A stretch of 38,974 bases of DNA, taken from an uncultured Ellagibacter sp. GTDB lineage: Bacteria; Actinomycetota; Coriobacteriia; Coriobacteriales; Eggerthellaceae. This document shows positions 14,346 to 24,118 of this stretch, piece by piece. Position 1 is the stretch's first letter. Each line of letters begins with the position of its first letter. The DNA is taken from assembly GCF_934636505.1 (NCBI RefSeq), contig NZ_CAKUAL010000014.1, positions 1 to 38,974 of the forward strand, given 5' to 3'. The notes under the pieces were generated by a model. The model saw only the letters and a list, made by a program, of their open reading frames with translations, was not told where the DNA came from and searched no databases. The position numbers and the translations under genes are program-made.

Positions 14346-16631
14346 ATGGACCACAAGGATATGACATATATGCTCTCCTCGCGGCTTGGTGGGGAACTGG
14401 TGGGCCGCGGCTCGGGCCTCGACGCGGAGGCGGACGACGTCAGCGATGCGCGCGCACGGGCAGCGCTTCCTGGCGATGCGCCCCCAAGCCTCAATGCGGC
14501 CCAGCTTGAGGCCGTTACTACGACGGAGGGCTACGTGCGCGTCATCGCCGGCGCGGGAACGGGCAAGACGCGCGCCCTTACGGAGCGCTTCGCATACTTG
14601 GTAAACGACCTCGGCATCATGCCGGGAAATATCCTGTGCGTCACATTCACCAACAAGGCCGCGAACGAGATGCGCCACCGCATCCGCGCGCTCACGGGCG
14701 ACAACGACACGGGCTTCATCAACACCTTCCACGGCTTCTGCGTCTCGGTGCTGCAAGAGGATTCGCACGCCGTTCAATACCCGAAGAGCTTTCTCGTGCT
14801 CGATAACGCCGACATCGATCAGATGCTTCAAACCATCTACGACGAGCGGGGGCTCACGCTGCGCGATATGACGTTCGGTCGCGCGCGCGACATGATCGAA
14901 ATTATGAAGCTCAAGGATCGGCCCGATTACTACCGCGACCTGCTTGCCATGCCGCTCGCCTCTCTGCGCGAAAAGTACGAGCAGGCAACTGACGTGCGCG
15001 ACATCATCTTCTACGGATATCTATACCAGGAGAAGAAGTGCTTCGCCTTCGACTACAACGACCTTATTGTCGTCGTGCTCTTCATCTTCGATCAGCATCC
15101 TGATATTCGGCTGAAATGGCAGAAGCGCCTGGAATACGTCATGGTCGATGAGTTCCAGGACATCGACGCGTTGCAGTACGAGCTTATGAGCGTGCTTGTC
15201 GGCTACCACAAAAACCTGTTCGTGGTGGGCGACCCCGACCAGACCATCTACACCTGGCGCGGCGCTGACGTGCGCTTCCTTCTCGATTTCGACCAGGCGT
15301 TCCCGGGGACGTGCACCATCATGATGCTTGAGAACTACCGCTCGACCCCCGAGGTCATCGCGGTGGCAAACTCGCTTATCGAGAAGAACCGCCAACGCAT
15401 CCCGAAGGACCTGCGCGCATGTCGCACCCGGCACGGGCCTACGGTGTGGCATCACGCGAAAACTTCCGAAGACGAGGCGAAATGGATTGCCGAAGGGGTG
15501 CGTGCGCTCCATGATGGGGGCATACGCTATCGCGATACGGCGGTGCTCTATCGTGCGCACTACGCATCGCGACCGGTGGAAGAGGCGTTCCTAAAGGCCG
15601 AGATCCCGCACGCGGTGTATTCGGGCGTGCCGTTCTACGGCCGCAAGGAAATCAAGGACTCCCTCGCTTACCTGCGGCTTGTCGCGTACCAGGATGATCT
15701 TTCCTTCGTGCGCGTGGCAAACGTTCCCAAGCGCAATCTCGGGCAGCGCCGCATGGCGTTTCTCGAGGACTACGCCGAAGCGCACGCGTGCTCGCTTTTC
15801 CAGGCGCTCGAGCAGACGATCGACGACGAGATATTCAAGCGCACCAAGGCGAAGCAGCTCGTGGCGCTCGTCCGCAAGTTTCGCGCATCGTTCGAGGGCA
15901 GGCCGGTGTCGGAGGTGCTCGCGGCGCTCATCAACGAAAGCGGCTACGAAGAGGCGCTTCGCACGGAGGGAAGCCAGGAACGGCTCGACAACGTGGCAGA
16001 GCTCAAGCAATCGATCTACGAGTTCGAGAGCAACTGCGGGGAGGAGGTGACGCTCGAGCACTACCTTTCCCATGTGGCGCTGCTCACCAATGCCGATGCG
16101 CTTGACGAAGCTCAGGACAAGGTGCGCCTCATGACCATCCATGCCGCTAAGGGCTTGGAGTTCCCGCACGTCTTTTTATGCTCGCTTTCCGAGGGGGTGC
16201 TCCCGTCGCGCAAGACGAAAACGATCGAGGGAATGGAAGAGGAGCGCAGGCTCGCGTTCGTCGCGGTGACCCGAGCACGGGACGGGCTCTATCTTTCCGA
16301 GGCGGCAGGCTTCTCGCATGAAGGCTCGCCGCGCCACCCGTCGCGCTTCTTGCTTGACATCGACCAGGGCGCTCTGCAGTTCTCGAACAAGCCGAGCGAC
16401 GAGGAGCTATCCTGCGCGCGGGCAGCGTACGCCGCAAGCGACAAATGGATGGCTGGCATGGCGGCCGACGCGCGCTTCTCGCCGGGCGACTGCGTGCTCC
16501 ACAAGGCGTTCGGGCGGGGCGTCGTCGAGCGCCTCGACGAGGATAAGCGCGCCTACATCGTGCATTTCGACTCGCTCGACACGCCGCGCGCCATCTCGTT
16601 TCGGGCGAAGCTCGATGCGGTCGACGCCTAG
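14346..16631 (+). CDS. UvrD/PcrA-type superfamily 1 DNA helicase
   Basis: ATP-dependent 3'-5' helicase of the UvrD/Rep/PcrA family, 761 residues, acting in excision repair and fork processing. Visible motifs: Q motif LNAAQLEAV (49-57), Walker A AGAGTGKT (68-75), Ia CVTFTNKAANEMRHR, TFHGFC, Walker B MVDEFQDID, III GDPDQTIYTWRGAD, IV ENYRST, V VRLMTIHAAKGLEF, and VI EERRLAFVAVTRARDGL. The end FSPGDCVLHKAFGRGVVERL is the PcrA/UvrD C-terminal Tudor-like domain that contacts RNA polymerase in relatives. A 48-residue N-terminal extension precedes the Q motif. The ATG at 14346 sits at the predicted transcription start under a LexA box, so induction by DNA damage is expected. A terminator and then uvrC follow. 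Confidence 0.95.
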   Translation: MDHKDMTYMLSSRLGGELVGRGSGLDAEADDVSDARARAALPGDAPPSLNAAQLEAVTTTEGYVRVIAGAGTGKTRALTERFAYLVNDLGIMPGNILCVTFTNKAANEMRHRIRALTGDNDTGFINTFHGFCVSVLQEDSHAVQYPKSFLVLDNADIDQMLQTIYDERGLTLRDMTFGRARDMIEIMKLKDRPDYYRDLLAMPLASLREKYEQATDVRDIIFYGYLYQEKKCFAFDYNDLIVVVLFIFDQHPDIRLKWQKRLEYVMVDEFQDIDALQYELMSVLVGYHKNLFVVGDPDQTIYTWRGADVRFLLDFDQAFPGTCTIMMLENYRSTPEVIAVANSLIEKNRQRIPKDLRACRTRHGPTVWHHAKTSEDEAKWIAEGVRALHDGGIRYRDTAVLYRAHYASRPVEEAFLKAEIPHAVYSGVPFYGRKEIKDSLAYLRLVAYQDDLSFVRVANVPKRNLGQRRMAFLEDYAEAHACSLFQALEQTIDDEIFKRTKAKQLVALVRKFRASFEGRPVSEVLAALINESGYEEALRTEGSQERLDNVAELKQSIYEFESNCGEEVTLEHYLSHVALLTNADALDEAQDKVRLMTIHAAKGLEFPHVFLCSLSEGVLPSRKTKTIEGMEEERRLAFVAVTRARDGLYLSEAAGFSHEGSPRHPSRFLLDIDQGALQFSNKPSDEELSCARAAYAASDKWMAGMAADARFSPGDCVLHKAFGRGVVERLDEDKRAYIVHFDSLDTPRAISFRAKLDAVDA

Positions 16632-16656
16632 GGAAACGCTGAGTGTGTAGCGAAAA

Positions 16657-16681
16657 GCCAGGCGGGCGCATGCCGCCTGGC
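16657..16681 (+). terminator. Terminator after the helicase gene
   Basis: A 9-bp perfect stem (GCCAGGCGG/CCGCCTGGC) with a 7-nt loop lies 25 nt after the helicase stop. The tail GCATTTGC is T-poor, so termination may be partial. Confidence 0.6.
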
Positions 16682-16686
16682 GCATT

Positions 16687-16695
16687 TGCTACACT
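16687..16695 (+). promoter_or_regulatory. Extended -10 promoter of uvrC, leaderless start
   Basis: TGCTACACT is an extended -10. The A of the uvrC ATG (16703) is 8 nt after it, and no ribosome-binding site is present, pointing to a leaderless transcript. No clear -35 and no LexA box are seen here. Confidence 0.6.
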
Positions 16696-16702
16696 TCGTG
16701 GT

Positions 16703-18661
16703 ATGGAAGAGAACAACGTGAAAGAAACCCAAGCGGAGAAGATCGCGCGCATCAAGCGCGGCCTCGATGCTGTGCCGACCTTGCCCGGCGTGTACCTCTG
16801 GAAGGACAAGGACGGCCAGGTCATCTACGTGGGCAAGGCGAAGCAGCTGCGCGCCCGCATGCGCCAGTACGTGAACTTCCAGGACGACCGCGCGAAGATC
16901 CCGCTGCTCGTCGATCAGATTGACTCGTTCGAGTACATCGTCGTCGGCAACGAACACGAGTCGCTCGTCCTTGAGAAGAACCTGATCAACCAATACGCCC
17001 CGTTCTTCAACGCCGACTTCAAGGACGACAAGTCCTACCCGTTCATCGCGCTCACGAAAGGCGACGTGTTCCCTTCCATCAAGTACACGCGCGAGAAGCA
17101 CAAGCCCGACACGCGCTACTTCGGACCCTACACTGATTCGCGCGCGGCTCGTCGCATGGTCGACATTGCGCGGCGTGTCGTGCCCCTGTGTGCGACGTCG
17201 TGCGCCGATTGGCGGAATCTCTCGCGCCGCCTTGAGAACGACCCGCTTGCGATGATGAAATCCGACGTGCATCCCTGCTTCGACTGCCATGTGGGCTTAG
17301 GCCCTGGCGCATGCTGCGGGCGCATCACTCCCGAGGAGTACGCCGCGAACGTGCGCCGCATCGAGCGATTCCTCGCAGGACAGCACCGGGAGTTCCTCGA
17401 CGAGCTCTCAGCCGAGATGGCTGACGCGGCCGCCGAGCTTGACTTCGAGCGCGCCGCCCGAATCAAGGCGCGCATCGACACCATCAACTCGCTCACCGAC
17501 AAGCAGCATGCGGCGTCCGCCCATAACCTGAACGCCGACGTCGTGGGCCTTTTTCGCGAGGAGACGGTCGCGGGCGCGCACGTGCTCGTCATCCGCGAGG
17601 GGCGCATCATCAACTCCAACGAGTTCGTCTTGAACCGCGGGCGCGACGTTCCCGACCAGGACCTTCTCCACAACTTCCTGTTGCGCTACTACGACACGAC
17701 CACTTCCATTCCCCACGAGGTCATCGTACGGGAGCTGCCCGAGGACGAAGAGTCGATGGAGACGTGGCTCACCGAGAAGCTCGCGAGCGCGCACGGGGCG
17801 AAAGTGCGCTTCACAGCTCCGCAGAAGGGGGAGAAGGCGGCGCTTGTCGACATGGCGGAGATGAACGCGAAGCACACGCTCATGCGCTACAAGGTGCGCA
17901 CGAACTACGAGGACAAGCGCGTGAACGATGCGCTGCTGCAGCTCGAGAGCGCGCTTGCGCTCGACGCGCCGCCCATGCGCATCGAGTGCTTCGACATCTC
18001 GACGATTCACGGGTCCTATACGGTCGCGTCGATGGTTGTGTTCACGGGCGGCAAGCCCGACAAGAACCAGTACCGCCGCTTCAAGATAAAGACGCCGCTC
18101 GACGAGGCGAACGACTTCCTCTCGATGCAGGAGGTGATGAGCCGCCGCTACTGCGCCGAGCGTATGGCCGACGAGCGCTTCGGCAGCAAGCCCGACCTCA
18201 TCATCCTCGACGGCGGCAAGCCGCAGCTGTCGGCCGTCATGGAGATGTTCGACCAGATGGGGATCGACGACATCGCCCTGTGCGGCTTAGCGAAGCGCGA
18301 CGAGGAGCTCTTCGTTCCCTGGCAAGACACGGGTCCGGTCGTTTTGCCCTCGGGGTCGGCGTCGCTCTACCTCGTGAAGCAGGTGCGCGACGAAGCCCAT
18401 CGGTTCGCTATCACCTTCCACCGCGAGCTGCGCGGCAAGGGCATGACGGCAAGCATATTAGACGAGGTCGCGGGTTTGGGTCCCGTTCGCAAGAAGGCCC
18501 TGCTCAAGCATTTCAAATCCTTCAAGAACCTGAAGGCGGCGAGCTTGGCGGAGATCAAGGAGGCCCATGTGGTGCCCGACGAGGTCGCCGAGGAGCTCCA
18601 CAAGGTGATCGAGCAGTATAATAGCGAGCGAAAAGATGAACTGGTCGTTGGCGGCGAGTAG
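16703..18661 (+). CDS. uvrC: Excinuclease ABC subunit C
   Basis: Dual-incision nuclease of nucleotide excision repair, acting with UvrA, UvrB and the UvrD helicase. 652 residues. The GIY-YIG 3'-incision domain is near the N-terminus (LPGVYLWKDKDGQVIYVGKA). A Cys-rich segment follows (LCATSC, then HPCFDCHVGLGPGACCG). Next come the UvrB-binding UVR motif (ELDFERAARIKARIDTINSL), the RNase H-like 5'-incision domain (IECFDISTIHGSYTVASMVVF, LIILDGGKPQLSA) and C-terminal helix-hairpin-helix motifs (AGLGPVRKKALLKHF). Relative to enterobacterial UvrC, one Fe-S-type Cys (in GRC) is Gly here and an extra Cys lies nearby. The ATG at 16703 fits the leaderless promoter. The following rapZ gene starts 14 nt after the stop, so co-transcription is likely. 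Confidence 0.96.
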   Translation: MEENNVKETQAEKIARIKRGLDAVPTLPGVYLWKDKDGQVIYVGKAKQLRARMRQYVNFQDDRAKIPLLVDQIDSFEYIVVGNEHESLVLEKNLINQYAPFFNADFKDDKSYPFIALTKGDVFPSIKYTREKHKPDTRYFGPYTDSRAARRMVDIARRVVPLCATSCADWRNLSRRLENDPLAMMKSDVHPCFDCHVGLGPGACCGRITPEEYAANVRRIERFLAGQHREFLDELSAEMADAAAELDFERAARIKARIDTINSLTDKQHAASAHNLNADVVGLFREETVAGAHVLVIREGRIINSNEFVLNRGRDVPDQDLLHNFLLRYYDTTTSIPHEVIVRELPEDEESMETWLTEKLASAHGAKVRFTAPQKGEKAALVDMAEMNAKHTLMRYKVRTNYEDKRVNDALLQLESALALDAPPMRIECFDISTIHGSYTVASMVVFTGGKPDKNQYRRFKIKTPLDEANDFLSMQEVMSRRYCAERMADERFGSKPDLIILDGGKPQLSAVMEMFDQMGIDDIALCGLAKRDEELFVPWQDTGPVVLPSGSASLYLVKQVRDEAHRFAITFHRELRGKGMTASILDEVAGLGPVRKKALLKHFKSFKNLKAASLAEIKEAHVVPDEVAEELHKVIEQYNSERKDELVVGGE

Positions 18662-18674
18662 GGGGTTGCACACC

Positions 18675-19661
18675 ATGGATGCACAGCATGAGAAACGCGA
18701 GGAGATTCCCGAAGACGAGTACGAGGACGGCGCCGAGAGGGCTTCCGAGAAGGATACGATTGCGCTTGAGGACATGCCCGAGATCGTCATCGTCACGGGC
18801 ATGAGCGGTGCCGGGCGCACCGAGGCGATGCATGTCTTCGAGGACCTGGGCTTCTTCTGCGTCGACAACCTGCCAGCGAGCCTTATTGGAAACCTGCTTG
18901 CGCTCAAGGGCATGCCCGGCCAGCCCGATGCGAGCCGACGCCTCGCTGTGGTGTGCGACGCGCGCAACCGCGATTTCTTCCCCAATCTGAAGGGCGAGGT
19001 CGAGAAGCTCGAGCGCGAGGGAATCGACGTGTGCGTGCTGTTCCTTGATGCTGCGGACGACAAGCTCGTCGCCCGCTACAAGTCCTCGCGCCGCCGCCAC
19101 CCGCTGTGCACGGACGGCACCACCATCGCGCAGGGCATCGAGCGCGAGCGCCAGATGCTCTACGACCTGCGCGAAATGGCGCATCATGTCGTCGACACCA
19201 CCGACATGCTCCCGCAGCAGCTGCGCGAAACCATCCGCTCAATCTTCGCCCGCGGAAACGAGCGTCGCGGCCTGGCGGTCACGGTGTACTCGTTCGGCTT
19301 CAAGCACGGCGCCCCCACCGACGCCGACCTCGTCATGGACGTACGCTTCCTTCCGAACCCTTATTACGATCCCGACCTGCGCTTCCTCACAGGTCTCGAT
19401 GCTCCTGTTCGCGATTTCGTGATGTATCGCGAGGAAACGGTCGAGTTCGTGAAGCGCTGGCGCGCGCTGCTCGACTGCGTCATGCCTGGATACGTCGCCG
19501 AAGGCAAGCAGCAGCTCGCCATCGCCATCGGCTGCACGGGCGGGCAGCATCGAAGCGTTGCCATCGCCGAATCGACGGGCGATTACCTCAAATCGAACGG
19601 CTACCGCGTATCAGTTGCCCACCGCGACCTGAAGCTCGCGCCCCGCGCCGCCCAGGAGTAG
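18675..19661 (+). CDS. rapZ: RapZ/YvcJ family nucleotide-binding protein
   Basis: 328 residues. In E. coli RapZ is an RNase adaptor controlling GlmS and amino-sugar supply; in Gram-positives (YvcJ) it binds and hydrolyses nucleotides. The P-loop is GMSGAGRT, with Arg in place of the usual Lys, a form common in actinobacterial members as I recall. It is followed by EDLGFFCVDNLPASL, then VCDARNRDFF, VLFLDAADDKLVARYKSSRRRHPL, and the C-terminal domain with FGFKHGAP, DVRFLPNPYY and IGCTGGQHRSVAIAE. ATG 18675 is chosen for the AGGGGG 9 nt upstream. The first 35 residues are acidic and not part of the fold. First gene of the conserved rapZ-yvcK-whiA trio; yvcK starts 5 nt after the stop. Confidence 0.95.
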   Translation: MDAQHEKREEIPEDEYEDGAERASEKDTIALEDMPEIVIVTGMSGAGRTEAMHVFEDLGFFCVDNLPASLIGNLLALKGMPGQPDASRRLAVVCDARNRDFFPNLKGEVEKLEREGIDVCVLFLDAADDKLVARYKSSRRRHPLCTDGTTIAQGIERERQMLYDLREMAHHVVDTTDMLPQQLRETIRSIFARGNERRGLAVTVYSFGFKHGAPTDADLVMDVRFLPNPYYDPDLRFLTGLDAPVRDFVMYREETVEFVKRWRALLDCVMPGYVAEGKQQLAIAIGCTGGQHRSVAIAESTGDYLKSNGYRVSVAHRDLKLAPRAAQE

Positions 19662-19666
19662 GTTGT

Positions 19667-20761
19667 ATGAAGAAGAAGCGTCCCTTCATCCAGGACCCCT
19701 CGGCGACCGCGGCTTTCGCGGCGTTGCGCGATTTGCCTTTGCCCCGCGCGGCTCGTGCTCCCCGCGGCGACAAACTTAGCGCCGTCGTCATCGGCGGCGG
19801 TACGGGTGCGCCGGTGTCCATCCGAACCCTGCTCTCGCTCGGCGTGGAAACGAGCGCCGTGGTGGCCATGGCTGACGACGGCGGCTCGACCGGCCTTTTG
19901 CGAGAGGAGGCGGACGTGACGCCCCCGGGCGACGTGCGCAAATGCATCCTTGCGATGGCGGCCGACCCGAAAGACCCTCTCACCCGCGCGTTCAAGTACC
20001 GTTTCCCTATCGCGAACAACCATTCCCTCGGGAACTTGATGCTGGTCGCGCTCGAGGACGCGTGCGGGTCGTTCCCCGAGGCCATTTCCGTGTGCGAGCA
20101 TATGCTCGACGCGCGGGGGCATGTGTACCCTTCGACGCTGACCCACGTCACGCTCGCTGCGAAGACGCGCGGCGGCGAACTGCTCGAGGGCCAGGCGGTC
20201 GCATGCCATTCCGATATCGCGCTCTCGCGCGTCATTCTTCGAGGCCAAGGCGCGATCGAACCCTACGCTCCAGCGCTCGATGCCATCCGCGCGGCTGACC
20301 TTATCGTGCTCGGCCCCGGCTCGCTGTTCACGTCCATCATCCCGAACCTGCTTGTGCCGGGCGTTGTCGAGGCAATCCGCGAATCGAAGGGCACGACGGT
20401 GTTCGTCTGCGGTCTGGCCGACGTACAGGGCGAGACGCTCCATCTGAGCGCCCGCGAGCACGTCGAGGCGCTGCTCGACCACGGCATGCGTGGTCTTCTC
20501 GATTACGTGCTCGTGCATTCGTCGCAGCCGCTTTCGCCTGACCAGAGCGCCTTCGCCTCCTCGGCGGCTGACCCCCAGGAGTCCGCTGGCATCCACTCGG
20601 TCGCGGTCACCTACGACGACGTCATGGCCATCCAGGCGCAAGGCCCGCGCGTTATCGTTCGCGATCTGGTTGACCACAAGCGTCCGACTTGGCATGATCC
20701 GGAGGCTTTCCGAGAAGCGCTTTGGGGGGTGCTCAAACTATGTCGTTCACGGCGGAAGTAA
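19667..20761 (+). CDS. yvcK: YvcK/CofD-like gluconeogenesis factor
   Basis: 364 residues. YvcK family proteins (B. subtilis YvcK, mycobacterial CuvA) are UDP-sugar-binding factors needed for growth on gluconeogenic carbon and for correct placement of cell-wall synthesis. The fold relates to CofD (2-phospho-L-lactate transferase). Motifs: VVIGGGTGAPVSIRTLL with VAMADDGGSTGLLR, DVTPPGDVRKCILAMA, FPIANNHSLGNLML, DLIVLGPGSLFTSIIPNLLVPG and FVCGLADVQGETL. The first 40 residues are a basic/Ala-Pro tail outside the fold. ATG 19667 follows the rapZ stop by 5 nt. The 3' end overlaps whiA by 22 nt, so the two are translationally coupled. Confidence 0.94.
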   Translation: MKKKRPFIQDPSATAAFAALRDLPLPRAARAPRGDKLSAVVIGGGTGAPVSIRTLLSLGVETSAVVAMADDGGSTGLLREEADVTPPGDVRKCILAMAADPKDPLTRAFKYRFPIANNHSLGNLMLVALEDACGSFPEAISVCEHMLDARGHVYPSTLTHVTLAAKTRGGELLEGQAVACHSDIALSRVILRGQGAIEPYAPALDAIRAADLIVLGPGSLFTSIIPNLLVPGVVEAIRESKGTTVFVCGLADVQGETLHLSAREHVEALLDHGMRGLLDYVLVHSSQPLSPDQSAFASSAADPQESAGIHSVAVTYDDVMAIQAQGPRVIVRDLVDHKRPTWHDPEAFREALWGVLKLCRSRRK

Positions 20762-21681
20762 AAGACGAGCTCGCGCGCGTTCTGCCCGAGTGCTCGCATT
20801 GCGGGAAGGCGACGCTCGCCGCGCTCGTGCGTATCGAGGGCACGCTGTTCGTCTCCGGCCCTGGTCGCTATCGCGTCGAAATCGCCACGGATGTGCCGAG
20901 CGTTGCGCGCCTCGTGATCAAGCTTTTGCACGGCATCTACCAGCTTCGCACCGAGCTCACCGTGCGCCGCAGCGTGCTTCATAAGACGCCGAACTACCTG
21001 ATCGAGGTGCCCGCGCAGCCCCATCTGCCGAAATCGCTGCTCGATCTGGGCGTCATCACTGAGGAGGGCGGTTTGGAAGTGGGCATTCGCCCCGACATCG
21101 TGGCTAAGCAGTGCTGTGCCGCCGCCTACGTGCGCGGCGCGTTTCTTGGCAGCGGCTTCATCGCGAACCCGCGCGGCGATTTCCACTTCGAGATCACGGT
21201 CGAGTCCGAATCCCTTGCCGAGGGGCTTGTGGCCCTGCTCGCCGACAAGGGGATCAAGGCGCGCATCATGCAGCGCCGCAGCTCGTATATGGTGTATCTG
21301 AAGTCGGGAAACGCAATCCTTGAGTTCCTCGCGTTCGTCGGCGCCCACCAGTGCGCGCTGCGCCTCGAACAGGAGCGCGTCGTGAAAAGCGTGCGCAACG
21401 ACGTGAACCGCATGACGAACGCCGAGATCGCGAACCAGGCGAAGTCGTCGTCCGCGGCGGTCGACCAGCTCTTCGCCATCCGCACGGTGCTCGAGGCGCA
21501 CGGCATGGAGAACCTGCCGCCCGCGCTGCAGGAATTCATCCGCCTGCGCGTGAGCTTCCCCGACGCGAGCATCAAGGAGCTCGGCGAGCGCGCGAACCCG
21601 CCGCTTTCCAAATCGGCGGTCTATCATCGCATTCGGCGCATCGAGCAGCTTGCGCGCGAAGCCGCAAACCGAAAAGGGTAG
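20740..21681 (+). CDS. whiA: WhiA sporulation/cell-division regulator homologue
   Basis: 313 residues, the usual WhiA length. WhiA is a DNA-binding protein with a degenerate LAGLIDADG homing-endonuclease fold and a C-terminal helix-turn-helix. It controls division genes in Streptomyces and affects division and chromosome segregation in other Gram-positives. Seen here: N-terminal MSFTAEVKDELARV, the LAGLIDADG-like segment AYVRGAFLGSGFIANP, RSSYMVYLKSGNAILEFLAF, VNRMTNAEIANQAKSS, and the HTH region SIKELGERANPPLSKSAVYHRIRR. ATG 20740 has GGGGGG 10 nt upstream and lies inside the end of yvcK. No sporulation is implied. Confidence 0.96.
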   Translation: MSFTAEVKDELARVLPECSHCGKATLAALVRIEGTLFVSGPGRYRVEIATDVPSVARLVIKLLHGIYQLRTELTVRRSVLHKTPNYLIEVPAQPHLPKSLLDLGVITEEGGLEVGIRPDIVAKQCCAAAYVRGAFLGSGFIANPRGDFHFEITVESESLAEGLVALLADKGIKARIMQRRSSYMVYLKSGNAILEFLAFVGAHQCALRLEQERVVKSVRNDVNRMTNAEIANQAKSSSAAVDQLFAIRTVLEAHGMENLPPALQEFIRLRVSFPDASIKELGERANPPLSKSAVYHRIRRIEQLAREAANRKG

Positions 21682-21733
21682 CGGCTCCGCAGGCAATTCG
21701 CCCGAAGACGGCATCCATTCGCGCAAGGTCGGC

Positions 21734-21739
21734 TAGACT
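21734..21739 (+). promoter_or_regulatory. Possible -10 of the gap operon
   Basis: TAGACT lies 44 nt upstream of the gap start in the 102-nt gap after whiA. No good -35 at the right spacing, so this is tentative. AAAGGAG lies 7 nt before the gap ATG. Confidence 0.4.
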
Positions 21740-21783
21740 GACTCTGTGCGTCAAGGAAAGTAATCCTTCGAAAGGAGATTTGC

Positions 21784-22785
21784 ATGGCAATCAAGGTAGG
21801 CATCAACGGTTTCGGTCGCATCGGACGCCTGGCGTTCCGCGCGATGGTGAAAGATCCCGCGATCGAGGTTGTCGCCGTGAACGACTTGGGCGACATCCCC
21901 ACGATGGCGCATCTGCTCAAGTACGATTCCGTTCATGGACGTGCCTTCGACACGGTTGAGGTCACCGAAGAGGGCTTCGTGGCCGACGGCTATGCCGTGA
22001 AGGTTCTTTCCGAGCGCGACCCCAACAACCTTCCCTGGGGCGAGCTGGGCGTGGAAGTCGTCGTTGAGTCCACGGGCATCTTCAAGACCGGCGAGCTCGC
22101 AAGCGCCCACATCAAGGCCGGCGCGAAGAAGGTCGTCATCACGTGCCCCGCGAAGGGCGAGGACGCCACCATCGTCATGGGTGTGAACGACGGCGAGTAC
22201 GACGCCGAGAAGCATAACATCATCTCCAACGCTTCCTGCACGACCAACTGCCTCGCGCCGGTCGCGAAGGTTCTCATGGAGAACTTCGGCATCAAGCGCG
22301 GCTACATGAATACCATCCATTCCTACACCAACGACCAGAAGATCCTCGACCTTCCGCATAAGGACCTGCGCCGCGCTCGCGCTGCAGCCATGTCGATGAT
22401 TCCGACCACCACGGGTGCCGCCCGCGCAGTCGCCCTCGTGCTTCCCGAGCTCAAGGGCAAGCTCGACGGCTTCGCCACGCGCGTCCCGACCCCCGACGGG
22501 TCGATGGTCGACCTGACCGTTGAGCTCGATCGTGAGGTCACGGCAGAGGAAATCAACGCTGCGATGAAGAAGGCCGCCGAGGGTGAGCTTGCCGGCATCC
22601 TCGAATACACCGAGGACCCGATCGTTTCCATCGACATCGTGGGCAACAACCATTCCTCCATCTTCGACAGCGGGCTTACCATGGTCATGGGCGGCAAGTC
22701 CAACCTCGTGAAGGTCGTGTCTTGGTATGACAACGAGTGGGGCTACTCGAACCGCGTGAAGGACCTGGTGAAGATTCTTCTGTAA
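21784..22785 (+). CDS. gap: Glyceraldehyde-3-phosphate dehydrogenase
   Basis: Phosphorylating NAD(P)-dependent dehydrogenase of glycolysis, converting glyceraldehyde 3-phosphate to 1,3-bisphosphoglycerate. 333 residues, full length. Visible: the Rossmann loop GINGFGRIGRLAF at the N-terminus, the active-site SNASCTTNCLAPV (nucleophilic Cys), HSYTNDQKILD, AAAMSMIPTTTGAARAV, and C-terminal WYDNEWGYSNRVKDLV. AAAGGAG lies 7 nt before the ATG. Its own -10-like element precedes it and an intrinsic terminator follows, so gap is probably transcribed more highly than the downstream glycolytic genes. High Lys/Gly content and preference for C-ending codons fit a highly expressed gene. Confidence 0.98.
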   Translation: MAIKVGINGFGRIGRLAFRAMVKDPAIEVVAVNDLGDIPTMAHLLKYDSVHGRAFDTVEVTEEGFVADGYAVKVLSERDPNNLPWGELGVEVVVESTGIFKTGELASAHIKAGAKKVVITCPAKGEDATIVMGVNDGEYDAEKHNIISNASCTTNCLAPVAKVLMENFGIKRGYMNTIHSYTNDQKILDLPHKDLRRARAAAMSMIPTTTGAARAVALVLPELKGKLDGFATRVPTPDGSMVDLTVELDREVTAEEINAAMKKAAEGELAGILEYTEDPIVSIDIVGNNHSSIFDSGLTMVMGGKSNLVKVVSWYDNEWGYSNRVKDLVKILL

Positions 22786-22802
22786 TCGAAATCACGCATG
22801 AT

Positions 22803-22823
22803 CGGGCGGCTTCTTGCCGCCCG
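22803..22823 (+). terminator. Terminator/attenuator between gap and pgk
   Basis: A perfect 8-bp GC-rich stem (CGGGCGGC/GCCGCCCG) with a TTCTT loop is followed by TTTCTTTCTT. It lies 17 nt after gap, and the pgk ribosome-binding site follows directly, so readthrough probably sets the pgk level. Confidence 0.88.
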
Positions 22824-22848
22824 TTTCTTTCTTGAAATAGGAGATTCA

Positions 22849-24033
<1,185 letters not shown>

Positions 24034-24051
24034 ACTGGCGGTATGCAAAGA

Positions 24052-24092
24052 GGGGAGGCGGCAAGGCGCGCATGGCGTGCTTTCGTCTCCCC
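24052..24092 (+). terminator. Terminator/attenuator between pgk and tpiA
   Basis: An imperfect long hairpin with closing stem GGGGAG/CTCCCC (24052-24057 with 24087-24092) and an inner paired segment is followed by GTTCTTTTTC. Upstream, TAAACT at 24031-24036 overlaps the pgk stop and could be a -10 for a tpiA leader transcript. Confidence 0.75.
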
Positions 24093-24118
24093 GTTCTTTT
24101 TCGCGGAAAGGACTAGCC

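Noticed and set aside
19250..19330. RapZ P-loop Arg as a loss-of-function change
   Set aside because: GMSGAGR(S/T) is, as far as I recall, the normal form in actinobacterial RapZ proteins; the rest of the protein is intact.
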